NCBI RefSeq assembly: GCF_963576675.1
Contig: NC_088911.1
Span: 131,691,929-131,755,928 of the forward strand
Direction of reading: 5' to 3'
DNA length: 64,000 bases
DNA from: Euphorbia lathyris
Lineage: Eukaryota > Streptophyta > Magnoliopsida > Malpighiales > Euphorbiaceae
In this document: positions 43,496 through 55,253 of the stretch, in pieces
Layout of the letters: every line of letters begins with the position of its first letter
Position numbering within the stretch: the first letter of the stretch is position 1
Translations under genes and position numbers: made by a program
The notes under the pieces: generated by a model
What the model was told of the DNA's origin: nothing
The model's database searches: none
What the model saw: the letters and a program-made list of their open reading frames with translations, nothing else

Positions 43496-46428
43496 ATGTC
43501 TCCCAGCAAAAAGAAAACCCCAAAAACTCAAAACACAAATAAACCCACTGACCACGCGGGTCCTTCGATGGAAAAGGAGAGGACAATGATCAAGGTACAC
43601 TCAAAGGTTAACGATCTGGAAGTTTTAAAATGCCGATGGTTCTCTTCAAGCTTCGTATCGTCTGAGACTCCATTCTGTGAATGGATCGAGAAGAACCAAT
43701 GGAAAGGTCTATTCTCTCTCTCAGGAACAGCTTACCCCAGGTTAGTACGAGAATTCTACTCGAATCTACACGTTGATACAGACGACTCTGACTATTTGGA
43801 GACCACTGTAAAAGGTCAGAAAATCATCATAACCCCTGATTATCTAGCCACACTGCTAGAATTACAAGACAAAGGAATTCAATTTAGAACGACAAAAGAA
43901 AAAATACCAAAAGCTACATCTGATAAGCTAAAGGGGTTCTATAAACCCAAAGATCATAAGGGGGAAATACCCAGCACCTGCATGGGTAAAGAACAAAAGA
44001 TGGCCCACTTCATGCTGACCAACTTTATCTTCCCCAAACTCAGCTCAGCTTCATCCCTATCGAATTTTGAACAGTGCTTCATCTGGCACATGTTGACCTA
44101 CACTCCATTCAATCTTCCTGTCTTTCTAGTTGGTGCGTTTCAACGAAGTGGTAAGAAACTCCGCTTGGGATCTCTAATCACAAAGATTTTTGAAGACAAG
44201 CAGATTGAGACGAAAGGTGAAACAAGTAGCTTGGGAAGTGAAATTACTGCGGTTCTGCTGAATGGACTGTTGTACAATCAACCCTTGAAGGGATATGAAG
44301 TAGCTGGAGATGCTGAAGAAGATGAAGAAGATGAGCAGCAAGAAATTGAGCCTGAAGCTGAGTCTGCAGAAGAGGTTGATGCTCATGCTGAGTCACCAGA
44401 AACAGCTCAGCCTGAGAAAAGAAAGAAGAGAAAGGCTGTAGAAACCTGCTCCAAGGACATTCATGCTGTCCCGAAGAAAGTAAGTCTTTCATCAAGACAG
44501 AAAGCTAAAGCTGACAAAGCTGAGGAGCATGCTGAGAAAAGAAAGAGGCAAGAAGAGCATGCGGACGAGAATGAAGAAACTCCAGAAACCCCTTTAAAGA
44601 AGAAGAAAAAGGGTAACTCCTTAAAGATAGTTGAAGCTGTCCCACTAGCCTCTACTCAACCTGAAGGTCATGGAACTGACCAAGAAAAGGAGGATGTGGA
44701 AGCAACTGAGCAACATGTTGAGCACCAAGAAGTTAATACTGAGCAGGAAGGATATCCCAATGTTGAAGTATCTCAGGACGATGCTGAGCAGAGAAAGAAT
44801 GAAAGTAATGTTGTTAAAGGCTCTATTGAGCAACCTGTAGAAGAGGAGACAGTTGCTACTGAGTTCAGTGAAGGTCTTCGAACTGACCATTCACCGCCCA
44901 AAACTGAGACCCGGCGAAGATTGAAGAAGAAAGCGCAAAAGCAAATTGATCTCATGAACGACTTTCCCATTGACGAGCCTGAAACTGACCTCTCTATAAT
45001 TCAGTTCCAGTACTTCTCAAATGAAACTGAGTCTCCACCAGAAGATCTAGTGGAAAAGCAAGCCTCTGTTACTCAGGATGAGGAACAAGCCAAAAACCCT
45101 GCAAATCCAACTCACGCTGACACACTTCCTGTTTCCACTTCACCTCTTCAAGCTGAGAAGAGTAACTTATCGAATCAAGTTCCACCCCTAACACAACCTG
45201 TTGATGACTCAGCTCACCCAGACACCCATCAAGGTCCAAGTACCAATCAAGGTACTCAATCTGGCAGAGAACCAACTCCTCCACCACCATCATATTCTGA
45301 ACCAGCCTCTAAGTCCAATGCTACTAAGTTTGCTTACTTGAATGCTACTGAGTCTGGCCGACGGGTCATTGCTTCTGCTCAGTCCTTGCTTCAAGACTTT
45401 TATCCGACTCAAGTTGATGGTCACCAATCTACTCAAACTGGATCCTCTCACCTGTCAGGTATTACTCAGCTTCTAAATGAACTTCGAGGACTAAAAGATC
45501 TGGTTAGTGTTATCACTGCAGTTCAGACTCAACAACCAAACCAAGAGCAAATGGCAAAACTGACTGAATTAGTGCTTACAATGGCCACCCATATGAATTC
45601 GCTTGAAGGCAAAATTCACCAACTGTCGAAGATCAATCCAGGGTATGTCACTTCCACTGAGCTTCAAAGCTACTTTGTTAAGCTAGCAGCGGAACTGACC
45701 ACCTCGAGAACACCTGCCAATCCTGAATATGTTACGTCTGCTGAATTGCAAGACTGTTTTACCAAATTGAATACTGAGCTGACCAAATTAAGTCCACCCG
45801 GCAAAACTGAGTTTGCCACCTCTACCAAACTTCACAAATGTTTTACCCAACTTCATACTGAGCTGACCAGTACACGTGATCCAGTATCCTCTTCTTCCCA
45901 TGTACTATTGACCAATTGAGTGAGGCAGTCAGACTACTCAACATTGACCGAGCCCAAATGGATGTTGATCCTATCTCCAACACAGAACTCATGAGCTTTT
46001 CACAAGCTATCATGAAGGCAATGCGGATTAACAATGGACAGCGCATGTTTTACGATTCTGCTCTGCTCAAGCTGTTTCATCAAGTTTTTAATCAAATCAC
46101 AAGCTCCCTCACTTGCCTGAGCAAATCTCATGAATGCCTCCTCAGTATGATCAGCAGGTCTCTCAGGGTTCCTCGGCATATCCAGGACGACAGTGTGCCA
46201 GTCATTGACGGCTTAGGTGAAAGCACCAAAAGGCTCCAGCGCTACTCTTAGTATCTCTCCTCCGCTGCACGGAATGAAACCTTCCTCTACAAACCCGATG
46301 ATGGCAAAACGGGGGAGACAAGTAAAGGAGGAACTCAGCCTCAGCCTTTAAGAACTGTGTCTGCGTCTGGAAGCAAAGGAAAAGGCATTGCTCATATTGA
46401 TCCCTCAGGTCAAAGAAAGAAGAAGTAA
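43496..46428 (+). pseudogene. copia B third ORF (accessory protein, about 975 codons), one frameshift and one stop
   Basis: The first 807 codons are open. The N-terminal domain (about residues 35-265) carries CEWIEKNQW, RLVREFYSNL, VKGQKIIITPDYLATLL, FEQCFIWHML and KKLRLGSLITKIFED. By eye these align with the blocks of gypsy ORF-A and ORF-B (IE-x3-W, EF-x3-L, KG-x8-Y). A long Glu/Lys-rich low-complexity region of about 270-600 follows with basic clusters. The C-terminal helical domain contains three tandem 28-residue repeats (45635-45718, 45719-45802, 45803-45886). A 1-nt loss near 45900 shifts the frame to 45916-46251, a TAG follows at 46249-46251, and the remaining frame ends at 46428. No membrane or signal segment is seen. 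The function is unknown. Confidence 0.82.
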
Positions 46429-46817
46429 ATCTAGCTAGTCTATGTCTAGAGACTTAGTACCATATCCTGCCATTTTTTACTGTTTAGGTTAATATGTTCT
46501 GTTTTGTTGTTGTTTAAATCCAATATCAAGTATCAGTTTTCTTTCTGATCTGACTCATCAAATTTGAACAAACAAATCAAAACGGTTAAACACATTAACA
46601 CTAAAACTAAACTGAGAAACAACATCTTTCCAAAATTGAGTCAGTACACACGAATATATCAAGTCTAATTAAATTAGATCTTGGAAAGTTTAGAATAAAA
46701 TTAAGACAAAATGAATGCAACCCTTACGGGGGAGTCATATCAAAAATATCAATCATGGGGCAACTTATAACCGAGTTCCGTAATTATGTATTTTGTCAAC
46801 ATCAAAATGGGGGAGTT
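46429..46817 (+). other. copia B 3' noncoding region and polypurine tract
   Basis: Three purine tracts: TTACGGGGGAG near 46725, TCATGGGG near 46754 and the PPT AAAATGGGGGAGTT at 46804-46817 next to the LTR. No ORF. Confidence 0.7.
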
Positions 46818-48227
46818 TGTTGAAACACCTTTCCACAAGATTTTGATTTGACAAAATCATCCATGATTAAGAGGCAATTAAATTTAGATGCTTTGATTTA
46901 ATTGTACTAATATGTTTGTTAAATATTGAGTGCAAAAATATATAAAGTAAAGACAGGACAAAAGTCAGCACAAGCAAAGCTGAGTAGAACGGAACTCAGC
47001 ATGACAGAATAGAAGCTGAGTGGAGTTAAAATTCAGAAGCAAAACGAAGCTGACTGAAGTTGAAGACTTCTTCAGGAGCGGTTAAACAAAACGGAGCTTA
47101 TCTAGAAGGAACTCAGCATAAACGTTGAATACTCGATGAGAACAAATGAAGTTGAGTAACAGCCAAGACAACATGAAGGATCCGTTCACTAAAAGACAAA
47201 GTCTGCCAATCTTCTGCACCAATAATTGGAACCTTGAAGACACCTAGAAGACTAATTCCAAGAGTCATGGGACATTGGATTATTGGAAAAAGACAATTGA
47301 CACAAACAGACAAACCAGACGCTAGAAGACAACCTGACGCCTGAAGAAAAACAGAGGAAGGGAATGGCGTGCAGTCTGAAGCTTTCCAAAAATTGTTCCC
47401 CAAAAGAGCCGTTTTGATGTTAACGGTTAAGACATTTCAAAACGATCAAATCTATAGATTTCCTTCTATAAAAGGACAATCGAAAAACCTGGATAACTGA
47501 CTGAAGCATCAAAAGAAAAATACAAGAGAGAAAGATTCAAAAGCACTCAAATACAAAAAGGATCTTACACCAACTTTTCCATTCTATGTGTAAATGCTAG
47601 ATTGATTTGTAATCATCTAAAGTGTTCTTTAGTTCAAAAAAGACAAGTCTGTGATCAATAGGAATATTGAGAGTGTAAAGTTGAGTGCTTAGTTGTAAGC
47701 ATTTCAGTGGTAGAGAAATCTAGGTGCTGGGTTGTAGCACTTAGTAGGAGTTGAGTAGACGAATAGAGGAAGGTACTCTTGCATATTCAACTGCCTTGTA
47801 ATTGGTTTGTGCTCTACCTTTAAAGAGCTCAGTATTGGATTCAAAAAGCCCGGAGGACTCTGGGGACTGGACGTAGGCAGAGAGGCCGAACCAGGATAAG
47901 TGATACTGAGTAATCTCTAAACTCTCTCCTATAATTGCATGTGTTGTTTGTTTTATTTACTCAGCATATAAATTGCCCAAGCTGACCTTGAGTAAGTAAG
48001 TGGTGCTGAGTTAGAAGCTGACCTCCAAGAGTGTCAATTCCTAACTTTCAAGAAAACATCTTTGGTCAACATCTGACTAAAGCTGTCCTGAGATATATCT
48101 CACCAAGCTGACCAAAGGCTAAAGTTAATAGACTTTCAAAATAACTTACAGTCAGCTTAATTAAAACGCGAAAAAGTTACATTAGTTCCTACCCCCCCCC
48201 TTTGGAACTAATTACCAGGGACCAACA
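46818..48227 (+). repeat. 3' LTR of copia B
   Basis: It pairs with 36555-37971. TATAAAA is at 47467-47473. The C-run near 48192-48200 has about 9 C. TSD AACCT (48228-48232) follows. Confidence 0.96.
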
Positions 48228-48723
48228 AACCTTTTCTTTATCTCTTTAAGATTCTCCCCCGTAAGGGTTGAGCTACTGACTTAGTTTTACTTTAAACAGT
48301 TTAAGGTTTAATCAAGTAAGTCTAAGGTTAGCTTTAGATTAAGGTCAGCATTTGAAACATTTTGTCTTTGACCAATATTGATACTTAGTTATGCGGAAGA
48401 TTAAGTCCAATTATCAGAGTAATGATAGGCTGAGTAGTTTTACTCAGAAACCAAGTACTTGTTCAAATTCTATGTTCCCAAGTTTTTAGTTTGTTATGTT
48501 CAATGAGTAGTTATTTGAGAAAGGTCAGCACTTAAACACGGCATCATATATAAAGACAGTAGTTAAAAGGATGCAAGTATATAGATAGTCAGCTTAACAT
48601 AAAACATGCCAGATACATAGTACAAGTTTCAAGCTAAGTCTAGTTTTAGTTCTACTTCTTGAGATTGACTTGAACTTGATTATTTTTGGGTTTGGGTTTG
48701 GTTTGGCTCGGTCTGGCAGTTCC
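48228..48723 (-). other. copia C 3' noncoding region (part beyond B)
   Basis: It is the minus-strand continuation between the third ORF stop and the B insertion. It contains the tract TTACGGGGGAGA (minus, near 48250-48262) corresponding to the first purine tract of A and B. No ORF. Confidence 0.55.
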
Positions 48724-51700
48724 TTATTGCTGAGCTAAGTTGTTGGAAGTGGAGTTTTTGTTCTTCTGCTGTTGAGTGCCTTCTTTCGGTTGCTTATCGC
48801 TCTCCCCCGTTTTGCCAGCATCACTAGGATGAGGGGCAGAAGCATAGAATTGCCCCTTTTGAACAGCACGAGTCAGTATGGTTGAGTACTGTTGCATTTG
48901 ACTCGTACTTTCTTGAAGACCTGAAAAGACCTGGACGCCATCTGCCATACTTGATGCGGGGATCTTGATATGAGCGCTGAGCATACTGAGTAAATACTCA
49001 AGTGATTTCCCAATCCAAGTAATGGAGTCGGTCATCCTTGCATATGACTGATAGTACATCCTGAGCATCGAAGCATCGTACGTAAGACGCTAAGCGTTCA
49101 TGTGCCTAACATGCACAAGAGTTGAGCGGGTGCAGTGCAGAATGTCATTGGTCTTCACCTGGTCAGTTTCCATTTCTTCTCGGCTCAGGTTAAGTAGGCG
49201 CACAACCTCAACAATCTGTTTAATGGAGCATTGAGAAGTGGAGGAGATAAGTTCACGAGCTCTGGTTAGCTCAGTGGTCAGCTGGTTGAAATGCTGAGTA
49301 ACTTCAGCAGAAGTGGTGGATGATGAGTTCACAGCAAATAGGGCATTGATTTTCCCTTCGATTGAGTCTATGCGATTGACCATCATTAGCTGAAGTTCCG
49401 CCAGCTTGACCATAAATTCTTGCTTGGGCTGCTGAGAGACCAATGAGGTCATAACACTCATCAGCTCCTTAAGACCTTTGAGTTCGGTTAAAAGTTGTGT
49501 GATGGATGAAAGTTGAGTTGGCTCAACAAGAGTGGACCCAGTAGCATCGGCTTGTGATTGATCAATTTCTTGTAGAAGTATGTGAGCGGAGTTGATGATT
49601 CGACGTCCTGACTCAGAGGCGTTCAAAAAGTTGTAGGAATCATCGTCAGTATTGATCCATGAAGTCTCAAGGGCCGTTTTTTGGTTAGCAGTAGGTGTTG
49701 GAGAATTTTGGCGCTGTCCAGAAGCAGAAGTGCCAACAGCAGGAGCTGACTGACTTACTAACTGCTCAGTAGAGATTGGAGGTGTTTACTCAGCAGTAGT
49801 TTTTACCCGCTCAGTGTCAACTGAAGGCTGAATTGGGATTGTTGGTGGAGTCAATTCAGAGTTGTCCTGAGTAGTATGAGTTTCCTTTGCTAGCTCATTG
49901 TGTTGAGCAGCAGGGACTTCGAGCACTTGTTTAGTGGAAGTTTGAGCAGCGGTGTCGACAGAGACTTGACCCGTGGGAATTTCTGGGTCGGCTTGTTCCC
50001 GAGTTTGAGGAACAGAGGCTTGATTTTCCTTGACTTGACTTTGATTGGGTTCAGTGACATTGGTGAAGAAGTTGAACTCAAGCCCAGTCAGGCCGGTGAT
50101 GGGGTCCCTTAGCGGAGAATCATCTAAGATATCAATGAGGTTTGGCTTTTGTGCTTTCCACTTGAACCGCTTTTCGCTACTTCCCTTATTTGATTTGGTT
50201 TGAGGAGAAGGGACAACAATGAAGAGTTCTGGGGACTCGGGAGAAGAGTTGAGTCCAAAGTCGGCATAGAGGTTCTCAACAACCTTGTCCTTCACTGGAG
50301 ACTCAGCTCCTTGTTCATCAGCTTGCTCAGCAGCAGCTGGGTTACTAGGCTCAGCAGATTTTGTTTTGTCAGCTTCAAGTTGTTCCTCAGTATAACCTCG
50401 TTCTTCCTCCTGACTACGAGGCGTCTTTTCCAGGTCAACTCCTAAGCTCGCAGGAAGTGGGAATCCTTGGAAATGATGAAATCCAGTGGAGATGCGTCCA
50501 GCGGTGTCATTCCAGAGAATTTCTTCCTCTTTAGGGATTGCTCAAGTGGCTCCTCACTTTCTTCCTCAGGGTCAGCTCTTTTCTTCTGTTTTTCAGCTGA
50601 CTCTGGTTTCTTTTGAGCTGAATCAGCATGATCAGCTTTCTTTTCCCTTACCGCCAGCCTGATCTTCTTCACAGTTTGATTAATGTCCTTGGCTCTCGGT
50701 GTGGAGGACACATCAGCTTTCCTTTTCTTGTCCTTCCTAGGTTGTTCAGCATGTGCTTCTTCAACCATAGTCTCCTTACCTTTCTTGGGTTTGAAAGGAA
50801 CGTTGTGGGCTAACCCGAACAGGATTGCTGAGGTGAACTCAGTGCCCTCAACATCAATTTCCTTCTTCTAGCTGACCTTGTGATCTTGAAGGATTTTGGT
50901 AATGACAGAACCCATCCTAAGGATCCTGGTGCTGCGTTGGAAAGCCCCAATGAGAAAAATGGGCATGTTGAGCTGTTTGTAGTTCAACATGTGCCAGATG
51001 AAGCACTACTCAAAGTTTGAGGCTGAGGAGGTTGCGTTGACCTTGGGAAAAAGGTAGTTGGTCAGGATGTAGTGTGCTTGTCTCTAAGGCTGACCCATTA
51101 GTACTGGAGATTTCACCGACGTGGTTCTTGGGTTACAAAACTCAGCTTTGTACTCAACCCGCTTATAATCATTTGTGCATCACAGTTCTACACCTTCTTC
51201 CTTCAGATCTAGTAATATAGCAAGATAAGAGGGGGTGATGGTGATCTCCTTATCTTTGACCTTGGTAACCATATGGTCATCATTATCATCGGCTACCTTC
51301 AGGTTCGCGTAGAATTCCTTCACTAATTATGGGTAGGTTGTTCCAGGGAGAGAGAAGAGTTTAGTCCACCCATTTTTTGAGATCCAATCACATAAGGGGT
51401 TTTCTTCTTCCACGAAGCTTTTGGAAAACCATCGTGAATGGAAGACGTTTAGTTTCTTGACACTCCTATGGACTGGAAATAATTTTCTTTCCCTGGGTTT
51501 CTTGTTTTTCTTCTCCTTCTTCTTCTTTGAAGGGGTTGATTGGTCAGTATGTGGGTTTTCACCGAGAATGCTGACCTCACCCATTGGCAAGTCGTGCTGA
51601 CCATGGGTTGGTGTTTCTTCATCAGAGTTTTCTTGATACTCCTGGTCAGCTAGAGAAGAAGGATTAATGTCAGAGCGGTTGTCATCGTATTGGTCATTTG

Positions 51701-51725
51701 AGTGATTCTAGGAATCGTTAGACAT
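48724..51725 (-). pseudogene. copia C third ORF (accessory protein), multiply broken
   Basis: The ATG at 51725-51723 lies about 110 nt behind a TATA box. A TAG stands at codon 6. Another stop interrupts the N-terminal domain near 51327, and more follow, leaving open pieces 51327-51590, 50442-50768, 49786-50295, 49090-49626 and 48724-49068. Recognisable blocks are CDWISKNGW, FSLPGTTY, the Lys/Glu-rich middle, LTELKGLKELMSV, one 28-residue repeat (49246-49329) and the conserved C-terminal helical domain (MLRMYYQSYARM). It ends at TAA 48724-48726. It is the same protein family as in A and B, with a more diverged sequence. Confidence 0.8.
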
Positions 51726-51832
51726 GATGTTCTTGGTATTTTTGAGGAGAAATCTAGTGGGTTTGAAAGTTGGGAGAAAGAGAGTTTCAGTGCGAAATTC
51801 AAGCATAAGGTAAATAGTGAAAATTCTTTCAC

Positions 51833-51840
51833 TATTTATA
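51833..51840 (-). promoter_or_regulatory. TATA box upstream of copia C third ORF
   Basis: The minus strand reads TATAAATA about 110 nt before the ATG at 51725, the counterpart of the TATA boxes in A and B. The surrounding spacer (51842-52169) is again full of ACTCAGC/GCTGAGT words. Confidence 0.5.
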
Positions 51841-52169
51841 GCCGGTAAATCTTGATTTGATAGGTTAGAAAGAACGGTGGGAATTTGAACCACTTAGTGT
51901 TAGTCATTTACTGTCATTAATGAAATTTTATGGCGCATGCTTTTCTAATTATGATGCTTACATCATCCTAGTAGCTATTTAATTACGCGTGCAAACCCTA
52001 ATGTGAAAGTTGCTTTACTTAGCAATTGAGGTACTCAGCACCTAAAATGCTGAGTATGTAAGACAGATTTATGAGTTGTAAGAAAGGATTTACCCAGTAT
52101 GAGTATCAACTCAGCATAACAAACAACTCAACATGCATTTAGTCACTCAGCATATAAAGTACTTGGAAT

Positions 52170-55100
52170 TTATTGAAGAGGGTTAAACATACCAATGGCT
52201 TCTCTAAGTGTGTTGAATTTCTCACGAGCCAGCAGCTTGGTGAAGATATCAACAAGTTGCTCATCCGTTGGGACGTAGGTCAGCTTGATCTCACCTTTGA
52301 GTACATGATCTCTGATGAAGTGATGCCTTATGCTGACATGCTTCATCCTGTTGTGCTGGATTGGGTTCTTTGATAGGTCAATAGCACTTTTGCTGTCACA
52401 TTTGACTTCAATCATTTTGGTCTGAACACCATAATCATCTAGATGTTGCTTGATCCAGAGGACTTGGGCAACACAACTTCCAGCAGCAATGTACTCAGCT
52501 TCAGTGGTTGACAAGGGTACTGACGACTGCTTCTTACTGAACCAAGACACAAGGCAGCTTCCAAGGAAATGACATCCTCCTGAAGTGCTTTTTCGCTCAA
52601 GCTTGTCTCGTCCATAGTTAGCATCAGTGTATCCAATGAGTGTGAAATCATAAGTATTAGGATACCATAAACCTGCATTCACTGAGCCTTGCAAATATCT
52701 AAGGATTCTTTTTACATCTATGTAATGAGATTCCTTAGGGTTAGATTGATATCTAGCGCAATAACATACTGAGAACTGAATGTCCGGTCTACCAGCTGTT
52801 AAGTAAAGTAGGGAGTCAATCATACCTCGATATAATTTGCTGTCTACTGACTTACCATTTTCATCAGCACAAAGGACAGTGTCAGTGCCCATTGGGGTGG
52901 ATATTGGCTTACAGTTTGCAAGTTCATATTTCTTCAATATCTCCTTAGCATACTTAGTTTGACTGATGAAGATGCCATTCTTGCCTTGTTTGATTTGAAG
53001 TCCAAGGAAGAAGTTGAGTTCTCCCATCATTGACATTTCAAACTCAGTCTGCATCTGCTTAGTAAATTCCTTGCACATAGACTTATTAGTAGCACCAAAA
53101 ATGATGTCATCAACATATATTTGAGCCAGTAGGGTATCTTTAACCTTTCTCTTAATGAATAAGGTTGTATCAGCTTTACCTCTAACATAATTTCTAGTCA
53201 GCAGGAAATTGGTCAGCCTCTCATACCAAGCATATGGTGCTTGCTTGAGACCGTACAGAGCCTTTTTGAGTTTATAAACATGGTTTGGGAACTTAGGATC
53301 CTAAAACCCTGGAGGCTGATTAATATAGACTTCCTCATTTATAACTCCATTAAGAAATGCACTTTTGACATCCATTTGAAACAATTTAAAATTCATAAAA
53401 CTGGCATATGCACATAATATTCTAATTGCTTCAAGCCTTGCCACTGGAGAGAAGGTCTCACCGTAGTCAATACCTTCATGCTCACTGTAGCCCTGGGCTA
53501 TAAGTATTGCTTTGTTTCTGACCACATTCCCTTGTTCATCTAGCTTGTTACGGAAGACCCATCTTGTTCCTATGGTCTTCTGGCTTCTTGGATTTGGCAC
53601 TAAGTCCCAAACTTTATTCCTTTTAAACTGATCAAGCTCTTCTTGCATTGCACCCATCCAGAACTCGCCATTCTCAGCTTCTAAAAAGTTCTTTGGTTCC
53701 AGAACTGAGACGAATGCTACATTGCTGAGGTATCTCCTGAGTTGATTTCTTGTCATCAGGGTATTCTCAGCAGCATCGAGAATGGCGCTTTCAGAGTGTC
53801 CTCTTGGGATTCTGATTTCTTTCGGTAGTGTAATGTCTTGAGCTGGTTGTGTTTCAACAATCTCTGCAGGTATAGATTGGTCAGTGAAAACAATTTTTGA
53901 GTTTCATTTTTACATTTGGTCAACCCTTGAGGTGGTAACTCAGCGGCTCTACTTTGGTCAGCATGTGCTGAGTGTGGATCATCCTAAGTTGGTTGATTGA
54001 CCTTCCCTGCAGGGTTAGTTTCATCGAACTTAATGTGTACTGACTCTTCTAAGACATGAGTTCATTTATTGAAAACTCTATATGCTTTGCTGTTTGTTGA
54101 GTAGCCTAAAAAGATAGCTTCATCAGCTTTTGAATCAAACTTAGCAAGGTTGTCTTTAGTATTTAAAATAAAACATTTACAACCAAAGGCACGAAAGTAT
54201 CCAATGTTGGGTTTTCGTCCTTTCCAAAGTCCGTAGGGGGTCTTCTTCAATATGGGTCTGACTAGAGCCTTATTGAGTATATAACAGGCTGTGTTGATAG
54301 CTTCACCCCAAAAGTACTTTGGAAGCCTATTCTCACTCAGCATTGTCCTGGCTATTTCAACCAAGGTTCTGTTCTTCCTTTCAACTACCCCATTCTGTTG
54401 AGGAGTTCTAGGAGCAGAGAAATTATGGTCAATGCCGCTGGCTTCACAAAACTCAACAAACTGTTGGTTTTTGAATTCTCCACCATTATCACTTCGGATG
54501 TGAGCTAATTTTAGGTCTTTATCATTTTCAAGTTTTCTAACTAATGTTGAAAATGTCTCAAAAGTTTCATCCTTGCTACTCAGCAAGATGATCCAAGTGT
54601 ACCGAGAAAAGTCATCTATAATGACCAAGGAAAATCTCCTACCACCCAAGCTCAGCGGTTGGACTGGTCCGAAGAGATCCAAGTGTAGCAACTCTAGTGG
54701 ACGCTTGGTTAAAACAATGTTTTTACTTTGAAAAGATTTTTTGGTTTGTTTTCCTTGCTGACAAGCATTGCATAATTGATCCTTTTCGAACTTGAGTTCG
54801 GGCAGTCCCTCAACTAATTGCTTTCTTGCTAATTTGGCCAGGAGGTCCATGCTTACATGACCAAGTCTCATGTGCCATAGCCGGGAATTTTCTTCATTTG
54901 ACAATAAGCGTATATATTTTGAAAATTTCTTTTCTAAATTCAGCATAAAGACATTGTCAACGCGAGGGGCAGTTAAAATCAATTCATTCGTTTTCCCCTC
55001 GAGTATTTTACGCTCAGTAGGTTATATTCAAGTCCTTTGACTAAGGATACTAACTCAATAGTAGGATTACCACAAACGGTTCCTGACCCTACTATATTAC

Positions 55101-55253
55101 CCTTCTTGTTGTCTCCAAAACTTACACTTCCTCCTCGTTTTAGCTCAAGTGTGATGAACTGAGTTTCATCACCGGTCATATACCTTGAGCATGCGTTGTC
55201 AATGTACCACAACTTTGACTTCTCAGCACACCTTAGGCCTACCTGCAATATAG
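52170..55253 (-). pseudogene. copia C pol (PR-INT-RT-RNase H), broken
   Basis: Read downward from 55253: protease with WYIDNACSRYMTG (catalytic Ser replaced by Asn relative to copy B), then integrase in 54982-54062 (MRLGHVSMD, CNACQQGK, IDDFSRY, RSDNGGEF, VVERKN). RT starts in 53756-53301 and continues with GELNFFLGLQIKQG, and RNase H in 53078-52170 (YTDANYGRDK, STTEAEYIA). The pieces lie in at least two frames with stops and gaps between. It ends at TAA near 52170. Confidence 0.9.

Larger units (their letters stand above)
36555..48227 (+). mobile_element. Ty1/copia (Sirevirus-like) retrotransposon copy B, complete in structure, nested in C
   Basis: The order is LTR 36555-37971, primer site 37974-37985, complete gag 38034-39827, pol to 42959, third ORF 43496-46428, PPT 46804-46817 and LTR 46818-48227. 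TSD AACCT is at 36550-36554 and 48228-48232. Its length is 11.7 kb. gag is intact. pol carries four in-frame stops beyond the conserved UAG, and the third ORF is frameshifted near 45900. LTRs are about 98% alike by eye. It inserted into the 3' noncoding region of C in the opposite orientation. Confidence 0.96.
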
